Origin: Peptococcaceae bacterium
Lineage (GTDB): Bacteria > Bacillota > Dehalobacteriia > UBA4068 > JAAVYR01
Length of the DNA stretch: 64,000 bases
Reading direction: 5' to 3'
NCBI GenBank assembly: GCA_022791255.1
Contig: JAAVYR010000018.1
Span: 186,001-250,000 of the forward strand
In this document: positions 53,432-61,237 of the stretch, piece after piece
Numbering within the stretch: the stretch's first letter is position 1
How the letters are laid out: each line of letters opens with the position of its first letter
The notes under the pieces: generated by a model
The model's database searches: none
What the model was told of the DNA's origin: nothing
Seen by the model: only the letters and a program-made list of their open reading frames with translations
Made by a program: the position numbers and the translations under genes

Positions 53432-54945
53432 CTTGGCAAGGGAACAGCGCCACCCAAAATAAGTAAGCAGCTATAGACTACCATAGCCATTATGGTGGAG
53501 AGTGTCATAACGGTAAGCAGTGGGTAATGCTGCAAGAGCAGCAATCCTTTGATAGTTTCCAGAGTCAAATAACTTATAAGGATAGCTAGGAGCGGCAACA
53601 GGATGCCTTTCCATAGTTGGGGGCGGAAACTTGTTTTCGTAATTAGTCGCCAGCCGTTTAAGAGGCAGGAGGCAAGGGCGGATACAAAGATGGCAATGGC
53701 CGCGCCGCGAATGCCCAGCCAAGGTTTGGGAACCAGCCAATAGATGCCACCCAAGAGGAGAATGCCATTGACAATCATGGTAAAAAGAAGATATTGTACT
53801 TCTCCTAAGCCCTGTAAAATGCTGGAAAAGGTAATTTGCATGTACATAAAGATACCGCCTAGGGAAAGTAGCGTAAGAATAGGGGCAGCCTCCGGTGCGT
53901 GAAAAAGAAAATCGCAAAGTTCTTTGCTGTAGCAAAAGAGCACTAACATGCCTGGTAGGGTACAATACATGGTGGCATTGAGCGCTTGATTGATACGGTT
54001 TTGCAGGGCTTTTGGCTGGTGCAGTACGGAAGCAATGCCGGGGATGATGGATACGGTGAGACTGGTGGTAAAAACGCCTGGCAGATGAACTAAGGACATG
54101 GCAACACCAGCAAAGTTGCCATAAATAGCAGTAGCTGTAGGCATGTCAAAACCGCTTTTTTGCAGACAGAGAGGGATTAGGATTGATTGCAACATAAGGA
54201 TACCGCTGGAAACCATACGATTGAGTGTAACAGGAGTGCCAAATTTTACCATGTGATAAGCAAGGGGTAAGCTGTATTTTGCGTTATTATTTGCAAAGGG
54301 ATAATCCCGCGCTGTAATGGAGCGAAAGCGTAGCCATAGATAGAGATTGCCTCCTAACTCACCAAAGAAGGTACCAATGGCGACTGCAAGGATGGCAATT
54401 TCTAGACCATAGGGTAGCAGGAAATAGGCAAAGCCAAGGCCTACAATGGTGCGGATAAACTGTTCTGTTAATTGTCCGCCGCCAATGATGGATATTTGTT
54501 GAATGCCCTGGAAGAAACTGCGGTAAGAGGAGGAAAGAGCGATAATGAAAATGCTGGGAATGAGAAGCAGGAAACAATGGTAAATGCGGGTATCCGGTGC
54601 AATATAGGTAATAAAATGGGGTGCAAATAAAAAGGCCAAAAGGGTAACGATTAGGCTATTGGTGATGAGCATTGTTTTTCCAGTAGAGAATATCTCCGCG
54701 ACTAGAGGGTAGTCTTTTTGTTCATCTGCATGGGCAATCATGCGAGACATAGCGAGGCCGATGCCCCAGCCTGCAACTACCAGAAAAAAGGAATAGACCG
54801 GTACAATCATTTCTGTAAGACCGACGCCTTCTGCACCTAATAGACGAACTAAGACGACCCGATAAAAAAAGCCCAGTGCCTTAATAATCACATTGGCACC
54901 TAATAAGATGAGTGTTCCCATGAAGAGTGTTTGTTTTTTTAGCAT
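53422..54945 (-). CDS. spoVB: SpoVB-like polysaccharide/lipid II flippase
   Basis: A 507-aa membrane protein of the MOP/MATE superfamily with about 14 helices. It starts MLKKQTLFMGTLILLGANVI followed by KALGFFYRVVLVRLLGAEGVGL, the pattern of stage V sporulation protein B, which is needed for spore cortex peptidoglycan, probably by flipping lipid-linked precursors. The ATG at 54945 with GGAGAG upstream is preferred over a TTG 21 bases earlier. A sigma-E-like promoter lies upstream. Other members of the family export other glycans, so the exact substrate is inferred. Confidence 0.82.
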   Translation of the reverse strand: MLKKQTLFMGTLILLGANVIIKALGFFYRVVLVRLLGAEGVGLTEMIVPVYSFFLVVAGWGIGLAMSRMIAHADEQKDYPLVAEIFSTGKTMLITNSLIVTLLAFLFAPHFITYIAPDTRIYHCFLLLIPSIFIIALSSSYRSFFQGIQQISIIGGGQLTEQFIRTIVGLGFAYFLLPYGLEIAILAVAIGTFFGELGGNLYLWLRFRSITARDYPFANNNAKYSLPLAYHMVKFGTPVTLNRMVSSGILMLQSILIPLCLQKSGFDMPTATAIYGNFAGVAMSLVHLPGVFTTSLTVSIIPGIASVLHQPKALQNRINQALNATMYCTLPGMLVLFCYSKELCDFLFHAPEAAPILTLLSLGGIFMYMQITFSSILQGLGEVQYLLFTMIVNGILLLGGIYWLVPKPWLGIRGAAIAIFVSALASCLLNGWRLITKTSFRPQLWKGILLPLLAILISYLTLETIKGLLLLQHYPLLTVMTLSTIMAMVVYSCLLILGGAVPLPRKK

Positions 54946-54980
54946 GATTTTCTCTCCGATTGGCAAAATAGATTGTTATA

Positions 54981-55009
54981 AAATTATGCGCAGAGGAGGA
55001 AAGAAATGC
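54981..55009 (-). promoter_or_regulatory. Possible sigma-E promoter of spoVB
   Basis: Minus strand GCATTTC (55003-55009), 14 bases, CATAATTT (54981-54988), about 36 bases before the ATG. The -35 is a partial match. Confidence 0.35.
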
Positions 55010-55196
55010 TAAGAAAAGGGAAACATAGATTATAAAATTGGAAATATTTGCCGAAAAGAAAAGGGTTTGCTTAGGTGACCCCGAATATATAACAATAAGA
55101 AGAGATTGCTATAGGGTTATTGATAAGCTTCTGATTGCAATGAATGCAATTTATGATAGAAATAAAATAAATAGGGCTAAAAAGGGGGTTCATTTT

Positions 55197-57224
55197 ATGA
55201 AGGTTTATCCATCGGAACAAATCCGGAACATCGGGGTTGTATCTCATCGCAGTGCAGGGAAAACTTCTTTGATAGAGGCGGCGCTGTATGCTTCAGGTGC
55301 GATTAAACGCTTGGGTAAGGTAGAAGAGGGCAACACAGCTTCTGATTATCTGCCGGAAGAAATAAAAAGAAAGATGTCTATCAGTACGACCCTTGCTGCT
55401 TGTGAATGGAAGGACTGCAAGCTAAATTTCTTAGATACACCGGGCTTTTCTGATTTTTATGGAGATGTAGTAGGGCCGATGGAAGTCAGTGACACACTGC
55501 TCTTTGTGATGGACTCTGTAGACCCAGTACAGGTGCGGACAGAAATCCTCTGGGAAAAGGCTATGGCCATGAAAAAACCAACGGTTATCTTCATCAATAA
55601 AATGGACAAAGAACATGCCCAGTATGAAAAAGCATTAGATGAAATCCGTCTTAAACTGAGCAAACGGACGGTAGCAGTGGAGCTTCCTATTGGTTTAGAA
55701 AATGAATTTCATGGTATCATTGACTTATTTACCATGAAGGCATATGAATATGATAATAACACCCGCAGAGAAATTCCTTTTCCTGAAGAAATGCGGGCGG
55801 ACGCTGTTCGTTTCCGGGAATATCTGATGGAGTTTGCTGCAGAAAATGATGATGACCTAACGGTAAAATTATTAGATGGTAATGACTTGACAGAAGAAGA
55901 AATCCGCTATGGCTTCAAAATCGGCGTACAGACAGGGAGAGCCATTCCTGTATTATATGGCGTTGCTACTGAAAATACTGGTACAGTGCTGCTTTTGGAT
56001 TTCTTAGCAGAGTTTGCGCCTAGTCCTTTGGTATCCATAGACGCTGACTTGGCGACAGCAAAGCCTGCTGCCCTTGTCTTTAAGACTATGGCAGACCCTT
56101 ATGTAGGGAAAATCAGCATGTTCAAAATGTATGAAGGGGAAATGTTGCCAGAAACCACCCTTTACAATGTCAATAAAGAGGTAGAAGAAAAAATCGGTCA
56201 GGTGTTTACCATGCAGGGGAAAAATCAATTTACGCTGGATAAAATCCCTCTGGGTGACATTGGTGTGGTAGCAAAGCTTGGGCAGACGGTAACAGGGGAT
56301 GTACTGACGACTGCTGGTAACGAGGTGCTTCTGCCTGAGCTTGTCTTCCCAGAACCAAACTTCTCTGTGGCTTTAGTGCCAAAAAGCAAGGCTGATGAAG
56401 ATAAAATGGCTGGTGCTATCAACCGGATGCTGGAAGAAACGCCAACCCTTCGTTATCGGAAAGACAAAGAAACACGACAGACTATTCTTACGGCTATGGG
56501 GGAAAACCATGCTGATATTACTATCGAATGTTTACAAAGGAAATTCGGCGTCAATGTAGATAAAGAAGATATCCGCATCCCTTATCGGGAAACCATCAAA
56601 GGAGTGGCAAAAGATGTGGAAGGCAAACATAAAAAGCAATCTGGCGGACATGGGCAATATGGTCATGTGGTGGTAAATATTGAGCCATATCCAGATGGAG
56701 ATTTCCTCTTTGCTGAGACGATTTTTGGTGGCTCGGTGCCAAAGCAATACATCCCAGCTGTAGAAAAAGGTATGCGGGAAGCTATGCAAGAAGGGGTTCT
56801 GGCGGGGTTCCCGGTAACTAATATCAAAATTACTTTGACGGATGGGTCTTATCATAATGTAGACTCTTCAGAAATGGCCTTTAAAATTGCATCCAACTTA
56901 GCCTTCCGTAAAGGCTGCGAACAGGCAAAACCAGTTCTCTTAGAACCGATTATGGATTTAAGTATCTTAGTGCCAGACCAATATATGGGTGATATTATGG
57001 GGGATATGAATAGCCGCCGTGGTAGAATTCTTGGCATGGAGCAAGAAGGTAAAAAACAGCGGATTACGGCCCAGGCGCCTTTGGCGGAAATCCTTCGTTA
57101 TACGCCGGACTTAAAATCCTTGAGCCAAGGAAAAGGCTCTTATACCGTAGCATTCAGTCATTATGAAGAAGTGCCTGCTAATGTAGCAGAAAAAGTAATT
57201 GCAGCCCATAAAGATAAAGAATAA
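55197..57224 (+). CDS. EF-G-like translational GTPase (EF-G-2 type paralogue)
   Basis: A 675-aa protein with all five EF-G domains. G1 is SHRSAGKTS (16-24) and G4 is NKMDKEHAQYE. G3 reads DTPGFSDF, with Phe84 where canonical EF-G has the catalytic His of DTPGHVDF. Such changes mark the EF-G-2-like paralogues found beside a normal fusA; their role is not well defined. The ribosome-facing part is present (GGHGQYGHVVVNIEPYP, and PVTNIKITLTDGSYH). The ATG at 55197 has AAGGGGG 8 bases upstream, so about 50 residues of in-frame upstream sequence are not coding. No rpsL/rpsG/tuf context. Confidence 0.9.
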   Translation: MKVYPSEQIRNIGVVSHRSAGKTSLIEAALYASGAIKRLGKVEEGNTASDYLPEEIKRKMSISTTLAACEWKDCKLNFLDTPGFSDFYGDVVGPMEVSDTLLFVMDSVDPVQVRTEILWEKAMAMKKPTVIFINKMDKEHAQYEKALDEIRLKLSKRTVAVELPIGLENEFHGIIDLFTMKAYEYDNNTRREIPFPEEMRADAVRFREYLMEFAAENDDDLTVKLLDGNDLTEEEIRYGFKIGVQTGRAIPVLYGVATENTGTVLLLDFLAEFAPSPLVSIDADLATAKPAALVFKTMADPYVGKISMFKMYEGEMLPETTLYNVNKEVEEKIGQVFTMQGKNQFTLDKIPLGDIGVVAKLGQTVTGDVLTTAGNEVLLPELVFPEPNFSVALVPKSKADEDKMAGAINRMLEETPTLRYRKDKETRQTILTAMGENHADITIECLQRKFGVNVDKEDIRIPYRETIKGVAKDVEGKHKKQSGGHGQYGHVVVNIEPYPDGDFLFAETIFGGSVPKQYIPAVEKGMREAMQEGVLAGFPVTNIKITLTDGSYHNVDSSEMAFKIASNLAFRKGCEQAKPVLLEPIMDLSILVPDQYMGDIMGDMNSRRGRILGMEQEGKKQRITAQAPLAEILRYTPDLKSLSQGKGSYTVAFSHYEEVPANVAEKVIAAHKDKE

Positions 57225-57262
57225 ATCAGAAAACAGTTATGTTAGAGTTCTCTCTCTTCCTG

Positions 57263-57297
57263 AAAAGCCTATTGCAAATATTTGCAGTAGGCTTTTC
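57263..57297 (+). terminator. Intrinsic terminator after the EF-G-like gene
   Basis: AAAAGCCTA-TTGCAAATATTTGCAG-TAGGCTTTT hairpin with one mismatch. Confidence 0.8.
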
Positions 57298-57398
57298 TAT
57301 TTCTTCATAAAAAGTGAGGGAATATGAAAAAATAGAAGAATAAATAAGTGAAAAGCTTTTCCGAACAGAAGAAAACAGACAGAAAGGAGGCAGATGTT

Positions 57399-57962
57399 TT
57401 GGAGAAGATAACAGATGATGCATTAATAAAAGAGATAAAAGAACATCCTGAACAAGGACTAAAGATAGCCCTTGGGATTTATGGTGGGGCAGTAAAGACT
57501 ATTTGCGGAAATATTCTGGGCCGGGATAAGAAAAGCGATATCGAGGAATGTATTAGTGAAGTATTTTTTCAACTGTGGAAAGATTGCGGTCGCTATCATC
57601 CGGATTATCCCCTAAAAAATTACATTTACGGCATTGCAAGATATACCGCGCTGGATATGCGAAAGAAGTTATTAAAGCATAGCCAGACTGTGACTTTTGA
57701 AGAGATAGAACTGGCGCTAGATAGCAATATTGACACGGCAAACAGTGTGGTAAGTCAGGAAACGGCAAAAGATATTTATTCAGAAATGCTGACATTTCCC
57801 TTTCCGGATAAAGAAATATTTCTTTATCGTTACTATTTTTGGTTTTCCATTCAAGAGATTGCGGACATGTTAAATCTTAGTTATAAAGCGGTAGAAAGCC
57901 GTTTGTATCGAGGCAAGGAAAGATTACGCAAGAAATTATCAGAGAGGGGTGTTGCTCTATGA
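57399..57962 (+). CDS. ECF-type RNA polymerase sigma factor
   Basis: A 187-aa sigma-70 family protein. A TTG start at 57399 is chosen because a consensus AAAGGAGG is 8 bases upstream; the GTG at 57348 has none. Region 2 (ALGIYGGAVKTICGNILGRD to YIYGIARYTALDMRKKL) and region 4 helix-turn-helix (SIQEIADMLNLSYKAVESRLYRGKERLRKKL) are clear. It overlaps the next gene by ATGA, the usual arrangement of a sigma factor with its membrane regulator. Confidence 0.88.
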   Translation: MEKITDDALIKEIKEHPEQGLKIALGIYGGAVKTICGNILGRDKKSDIEECISEVFFQLWKDCGRYHPDYPLKNYIYGIARYTALDMRKKLLKHSQTVTFEEIELALDSNIDTANSVVSQETAKDIYSEMLTFPFPDKEIFLYRYYFWFSIQEIADMLNLSYKAVESRLYRGKERLRKKLSERGVAL

Positions 57963-59107
57963 ACCAACAGGAGAAACAACCGGAAAAGCAATCCGATTTA
58001 TTTTTAACGGCACTAAATGATGTTGATTTTGGAGAGTCACTAGAAGAGGCAGAGGTTCATCATATTCTGGGACTAACCATGGAAAAAATCATGCAAGAAA
58101 AGAAAAATAATTCTCTGGCTGCAACACCGATAGCAGCAAAACAAATGGAACAAGAGGTGAAATCAATGACGCCCATAAGAGCAAAGAAAAAATATTTTAC
58201 AGGGTTAGTGGCTTGTGCTGCATTATTTCTAGCCTTGACTGTATCGGCTGTGGCATATTTTCAGCTGGATGAGGGCTTTCAGAAATTCTTGAAATTAGAT
58301 AAGGATCAAAATCAACTGGTGGAAAAGGCTGGTACTGCTATTAATGTGGAAGCGGAAAACCAAGGATATCGCTTGGTTGCTAAGGAAAGCATAGGCGACC
58401 GTAACCATCTCTATGTTTTATTAGATTTGTTTGCACCGGAAGGAACTGTGCTGGATGCAAAGGATTATGCATTTCGAAAATTCCATTTTGATTTGACAAA
58501 CAAAAATAATATTTCTGGCGGTTCCACTGTAAACCAATTGCCGGATGATGACCCTACTGATAATAAAATCAGCTTTGTTTTTGAAATTGAAGCTTCGGAA
58601 GAATTGGTAGACGCTGATATTTTCTTAAAACTAACTGGGTTGATTGGTTATAACGAGGAAGAGGAAATCTTGTATCTGGATATGGATGGCGATTGGGATT
58701 TAAATTTTCCCCTTCGTTATGAAGATGTATCCCAATGCTTCCAACCGAATATAACGGTTCCTTTTAATGGCAAAGAGGTGCAGGTAACAGAGATTTATTT
58801 ATCTCCATTATCCTTATCTGTTACTTTAAAGGGCGAGGCTATTGCTGAATATGACCGTACGCCACCACCGCTTCCCAGTGAAATAAAAACAGGGGAATTT
58901 GACATTGTGGATTATGAAGATACCATGGAACGGTTTCCTATTAAAATTATTTTGCAGGATGGCAGTGTGCTAAAGGGCATTCGTTCTGAGCGCGTCGAAA
59001 TCGATGAAGATGTCTTAACGCGCAGCATTCAGTTTGATAGGGTTATCGAAATGTCTGATATTGCTGCAGTAGAATTTCTAGGAGAAAACATTTATTTAAA
59101 CAAATAA
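57959..59107 (+). CDS. DUF4179-type membrane protein, probable anti-sigma partner
   Basis: A 382-aa protein with a cytoplasmic N-terminus (about 75 residues, Glu/Gln/Lys-rich), one membrane helix (YFTGLVACAALFLALTVSAV, about 76-95) and a large extracytoplasmic beta-rich domain (DUF4179-like, for example GYRLVAKESIGDRNHLYVLL). Such proteins sit next to ECF sigma genes and are thought to hold or sense for them. No zinc-binding HxxxCxxC anti-sigma motif is visible, so regulation is inferred from linkage. Confidence 0.75.
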   Translation: MNQQEKQPEKQSDLFLTALNDVDFGESLEEAEVHHILGLTMEKIMQEKKNNSLAATPIAAKQMEQEVKSMTPIRAKKKYFTGLVACAALFLALTVSAVAYFQLDEGFQKFLKLDKDQNQLVEKAGTAINVEAENQGYRLVAKESIGDRNHLYVLLDLFAPEGTVLDAKDYAFRKFHFDLTNKNNISGGSTVNQLPDDDPTDNKISFVFEIEASEELVDADIFLKLTGLIGYNEEEEILYLDMDGDWDLNFPLRYEDVSQCFQPNITVPFNGKEVQVTEIYLSPLSLSVTLKGEAIAEYDRTPPPLPSEIKTGEFDIVDYEDTMERFPIKIILQDGSVLKGIRSERVEIDEDVLTRSIQFDRVIEMSDIAAVEFLGENIYLNK

Positions 59108-59118
59108 ATATAAACAAG

Positions 59119-59148
59119 AAAAAGAGAGGTGTTTGACCTCTCTTTTTT
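59119..59148 (+). terminator. Intrinsic terminator of the sigma factor operon
   Basis: AAAAGAGAGGT/ACCTCTCTTTT stem, loop GTTTG, T-run. Confidence 0.88.
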
Positions 59149-59167
59149 GTTATTGCTGGTTCCTTGC

Positions 59168-59195
59168 TTTACAATAAGAGGAAAAAGAGTATAAT
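59168..59195 (+). promoter_or_regulatory. Promoter of the ECF-transporter S component gene
   Basis: TTTACA (59168-59173), 16-base spacer, TATAAT (59190-59195). Confidence 0.65.
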
Positions 59196-59207
59196 ATAAA
59201 AATAAAT

Positions 59208-59223
59208 ATTTTAGGCCTAAAAT
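59208..59223. promoter_or_regulatory. Perfect 16-bp palindrome, likely operator
   Basis: ATTTTAGGCCTAAAAT is fully self-complementary. It lies about 6 bases after the expected transcription start and before the ribosome site, an ideal repressor site. The regulator is unknown. Confidence 0.6.
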
Positions 59224-59242
59224 TGGCTATGGGGTGAATTTT

Positions 59243-59734
59243 GTGGAAAATCAAAAATTGATACGGTTGGCCTATGGTGGTATGTTTGCAGCAGCTATTG
59301 CGGTAGCCACGATGTTTTTTAAAGTTCCTATTATAGTTGGCTATATTCATCTTGGAGACGGACTTATCTTTTTGGCGGCGGCAGTAATGGGTCCTTTTGC
59401 TGCATTAGCTGCTGGTATTGGTTCAGCTCTTGCAGATTTGGGCGCCGGCTATCTTATCTACATACCAGTTACTTTTTGCATCAAAGCGCTTATGGCGCTC
59501 ATTGCTTCCTGGGGCTTCCGGCGTAAGCTGGGCTTTTTGCAGACAGCATGTCTTTACACTTTTTGTGAGGCTTTAATGGTAGTGGGATATTTTCTCTTTG
59601 AATGGGTTATTTATGGTTTTGAAACGGCTAGTGTTGCTATTGTTTTTAATACTGTGCAAGGGGCGGTGGGCATGGTAGTTGGCTGTGTGCTGGTTTCTTT
59701 TTTCAAAAATCGCTTATTAGAAAAGCATAAATAA
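59243..59734 (+). CDS. ECF transporter S component
   Basis: A 163-aa substrate-binding membrane subunit of an energy-coupling-factor vitamin transporter, with about five to six helices. Family features are HLGDGLIFLAAAVMGPFAAL, GSALADLGAGYLIYIPVTF and the N-terminal LAYGGMFAAAIAVATM, where the AxxxA motif contacts EcfT. The GTG at 59243 with GGGGTGA upstream is preferred. Substrate is unknown; no vitamin riboswitch is visible, but a palindromic operator is. EcfA/EcfT must be elsewhere. Confidence 0.85.
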   Translation: MENQKLIRLAYGGMFAAAIAVATMFFKVPIIVGYIHLGDGLIFLAAAVMGPFAALAAGIGSALADLGAGYLIYIPVTFCIKALMALIASWGFRRKLGFLQTACLYTFCEALMVVGYFLFEWVIYGFETASVAIVFNTVQGAVGMVVGCVLVSFFKNRLLEKHK

Positions 59735-59744
59735 GATATTCTAT

Positions 59745-59779
59745 AAAAAAATACCGAAATTCTCGGTATTTTTTTTTAT
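59745..59779 (+). terminator. Intrinsic terminator after the S component gene
   Basis: AAATACCGA/TCGGTATTT stem, AATTC loop, long T-run. Confidence 0.85.
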
Positions 59780-60025
59780 GTTTCATCGTATATATCAGTA
59801 GTGTCTGGTAAAGCCCAAAATCATAAAAATTATCTTCATAGGGTGTCTTTGTGATAAATCTCGTCAAGCCTGATAACTTTTCTTAGCTGAAAATGAAGAT
59901 TTCACTAAGAATAGCAGGTGTTTTGTCGGAATAATTGTGGTGATTTTCTACTTTAATCATGGTAAAATTTTTTACGAGATACAGGGTTTTACAAAGAAAA
60001 AAGATAAAAATAGGGAGGATGTAAC

Positions 60026-60340
60026 ATGAAAAAAACAGCACTTGTATGTGTATTAGCAGCAAGCATGGCTTTATTTGCAGGCTGTGGCAAAGACGAAGAA
60101 AAGGTGGATGCTCCGCCAGCAGAACCACAACAACAGGAACAACAGCAAAATGATGTTCCTGATGCAAATAATGCTGCGCCAACTGAAGCGCCAGCTGGAG
60201 CACCAACAGATGACGCGGGTAATGCACCAGAAAATGCAGCACCAAGTAATGCCGATGTAACAGATGCAACCGATGATAGCGTATCTGATACTGAAGCACC
60301 CGCTGATGCTACTGATGCTGCAGATGCAGATAAGGAATAA
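60026..60340 (+). CDS. Small Ala/Asp/Pro-rich lipoprotein
   Basis: A 104-aa protein with a lipoprotein signal peptide (MKKTALVCVLAASMALFAGC) and lipid-modified Cys20. The mature part is low complexity: a Gln-rich patch (PQQQEQQQNDVP) and repeats of Ala, Pro, Thr, Asp and Asn, strongly acidic and probably disordered. It could be a spacer or surface-exposed anchor. No family recognised. Start ATG with AGGGAGGA; it has its own terminator. Confidence 0.7.
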   Translation: MKKTALVCVLAASMALFAGCGKDEEKVDAPPAEPQQQEQQQNDVPDANNAAPTEAPAGAPTDDAGNAPENAAPSNADVTDATDDSVSDTEAPADATDAADADKE

Positions 60341-60365
60341 GCAATCGTTTTATCTCTGTGTACAT

Positions 60366-60399
60366 AAAAAATAAGCAATCTTCTGATTGCTTATTTTTT
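60366..60399. terminator. Bidirectional terminator between the lipoprotein and crcB genes
   Basis: AAAAATAAGCAATC/GATTGCTTATTTTT stem with TTCT loop. Confidence 0.9.
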
Positions 60400-60402
60400 G
60401 TT

Positions 60403-60780
60403 TTAAAACCAAAGCTTTATGAGATATTTACCTAAGAAAATACCTAATAGACAAAGACTAATACTAAAGAGTATGTTGCAGGTCGCTAGTAACCATTGTC
60501 CTTGTTCCATTAAGTTTACCGTCTCTAAAGAAAAGGTAGAGAAGGTGGTAAAGCCACCTAAAAGGCCAGTTGTCAGAAATGGCAGCCAAAGAGAAGCGGT
60601 TATCTCATATTTTGCCGCCCATTGGGTGATGGCTCCCATAAATACCGCTCCCAGAAAATTAGCAAGAAGCGTACCTAAGGGAAATGCAGATAGCCAAATG
60701 TGATTGATAAGTGTAGTTAAAGAGTATCGGGCTATGGCCCCTAGTCCGCCGCCTAGACCGATACAGAGAATTTTTAACAT
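60403..60780 (-). CDS. crcB: Fluoride channel CrcB/FluC
   Basis: Small dual-topology channel (125 aa, four helices) that exports fluoride. Signatures: GLGGGLGAIARYSL, PLGTLLANFLGAVFMG and LGGFTTFSTFSLE, with the Na+/F- site residues. Many crcB genes are under a fluoride riboswitch; none is visible upstream. Only one copy is seen here, so it should work as a homodimer unless a second is elsewhere. Confidence 0.93.
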   Translation of the reverse strand: MLKILCIGLGGGLGAIARYSLTTLINHIWLSAFPLGTLLANFLGAVFMGAITQWAAKYEITASLWLPFLTTGLLGGFTTFSTFSLETVNLMEQGQWLLATCNILFSISLCLLGIFLGKYLIKLWF

Positions 60781-60829
60781 GACATCATATCCTTCGATTT
60801 TTTTACTAGTATACTACAAGACGTCTGAC

Positions 60830-60857
60830 TTGACAAATCCTGTAAAATAGATAGAAT
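60830..60857 (+). promoter_or_regulatory. Promoter of tRNA-Thr
   Basis: TTGACA (60830-60835), 16-base spacer, TAGAAT (60852-60857), 17 bases before the tRNA. Confidence 0.7.
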
Positions 60858-60874
60858 ATAAGAAGTAGTGATGT

Positions 60875-60950
60875 GCTGCTGTGGCTCAGTTGGTAGAGCA
60901 GCTGATTCGTAATCAGCAGGTCGCCGGTTCAAATCCGGCCAGCAGCTCCA
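60875..60950 (+). tRNA. tRNA-Thr (anticodon CGT)
   Basis: A 76-nt cloverleaf with CCA encoded. Acceptor GCTGCTG/CAGCAGC, D-arm GGCTCAGTTGGTAGAGC, anticodon stem CTGAT/ATCAG with loop TCGTA giving anticodon CGT, T-arm CCGGTTCAAATCCGG. Confidence 0.95.
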
Positions 60951-60952
60951 TT

Positions 60953-60986
60953 AAAAATCCTGTTATCTATGATATCAGGATTTTTG
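60953..60986 (+). terminator. Terminator after tRNA-Thr
   Basis: AAAAATCCTG paired with CAGGATTTTT, inner stem ATC/GAT, then T-run. Confidence 0.8.
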
Positions 60987-61096
60987 TTTTGTGATACACT
61001 GAAAATACTTACTAGTTTGATGAAAACTATTATCAAGACGGACTTTTTATGAGAAAATCTTTTCTTGATTGAAAAGAATAAGAAACAGCAAACCTA

Positions 61097-61125
61097 TTGA
61101 AGAGAATACTGCGGTTTGTTATAAT
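61097..61125 (+). promoter_or_regulatory. Promoter of the TIR gene unit
   Basis: TTGAAG (61097-61102), 17-base spacer, TATAAT (61120-61125). CAAACC and GGTTTG flank the spacer as an inverted repeat, possibly an operator. Confidence 0.6.
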
Positions 61126-61159
61126 AATATATCAAGATAGGTTAATCAGATGTATAGGG

Positions 61160-61225
61160 ATGGTAGATATCACTAACGACAAATGGATAGGCATTGATGA
61201 AACTTCAGAATACCTGTATCTATAA
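61160..61225 (+). pseudogene. 21-codon ORF resembling the start of an excisionase-type HTH protein
   Basis: ATG to TAA in the leader of the TIR gene. The peptide MVDITNDKWIGIDETSEYLYL has the W-x-x-x-E-x-S-E-Y-L pattern with which excisionase/MerR-like DNA-binding domains begin, but stops where the second helix should start. It may be a remnant of a deleted regulator or a small leader peptide; its stop is 12 bases before the TIR start codon. Confidence 0.35.
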
Positions 61226-61237
61226 AGGGGAAAGGTT

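Noticed and set aside
55038-55196. In-frame 53-residue N-terminal extension of the EF-G-like protein
   Set aside because: No ribosome site; the family N-terminus and a strong AAGGGGG support the ATG at 55197.
60781-60829. Possible fluoride riboswitch upstream of crcB
   Set aside because: The conserved aptamer elements are not present in the short minus-strand leader.
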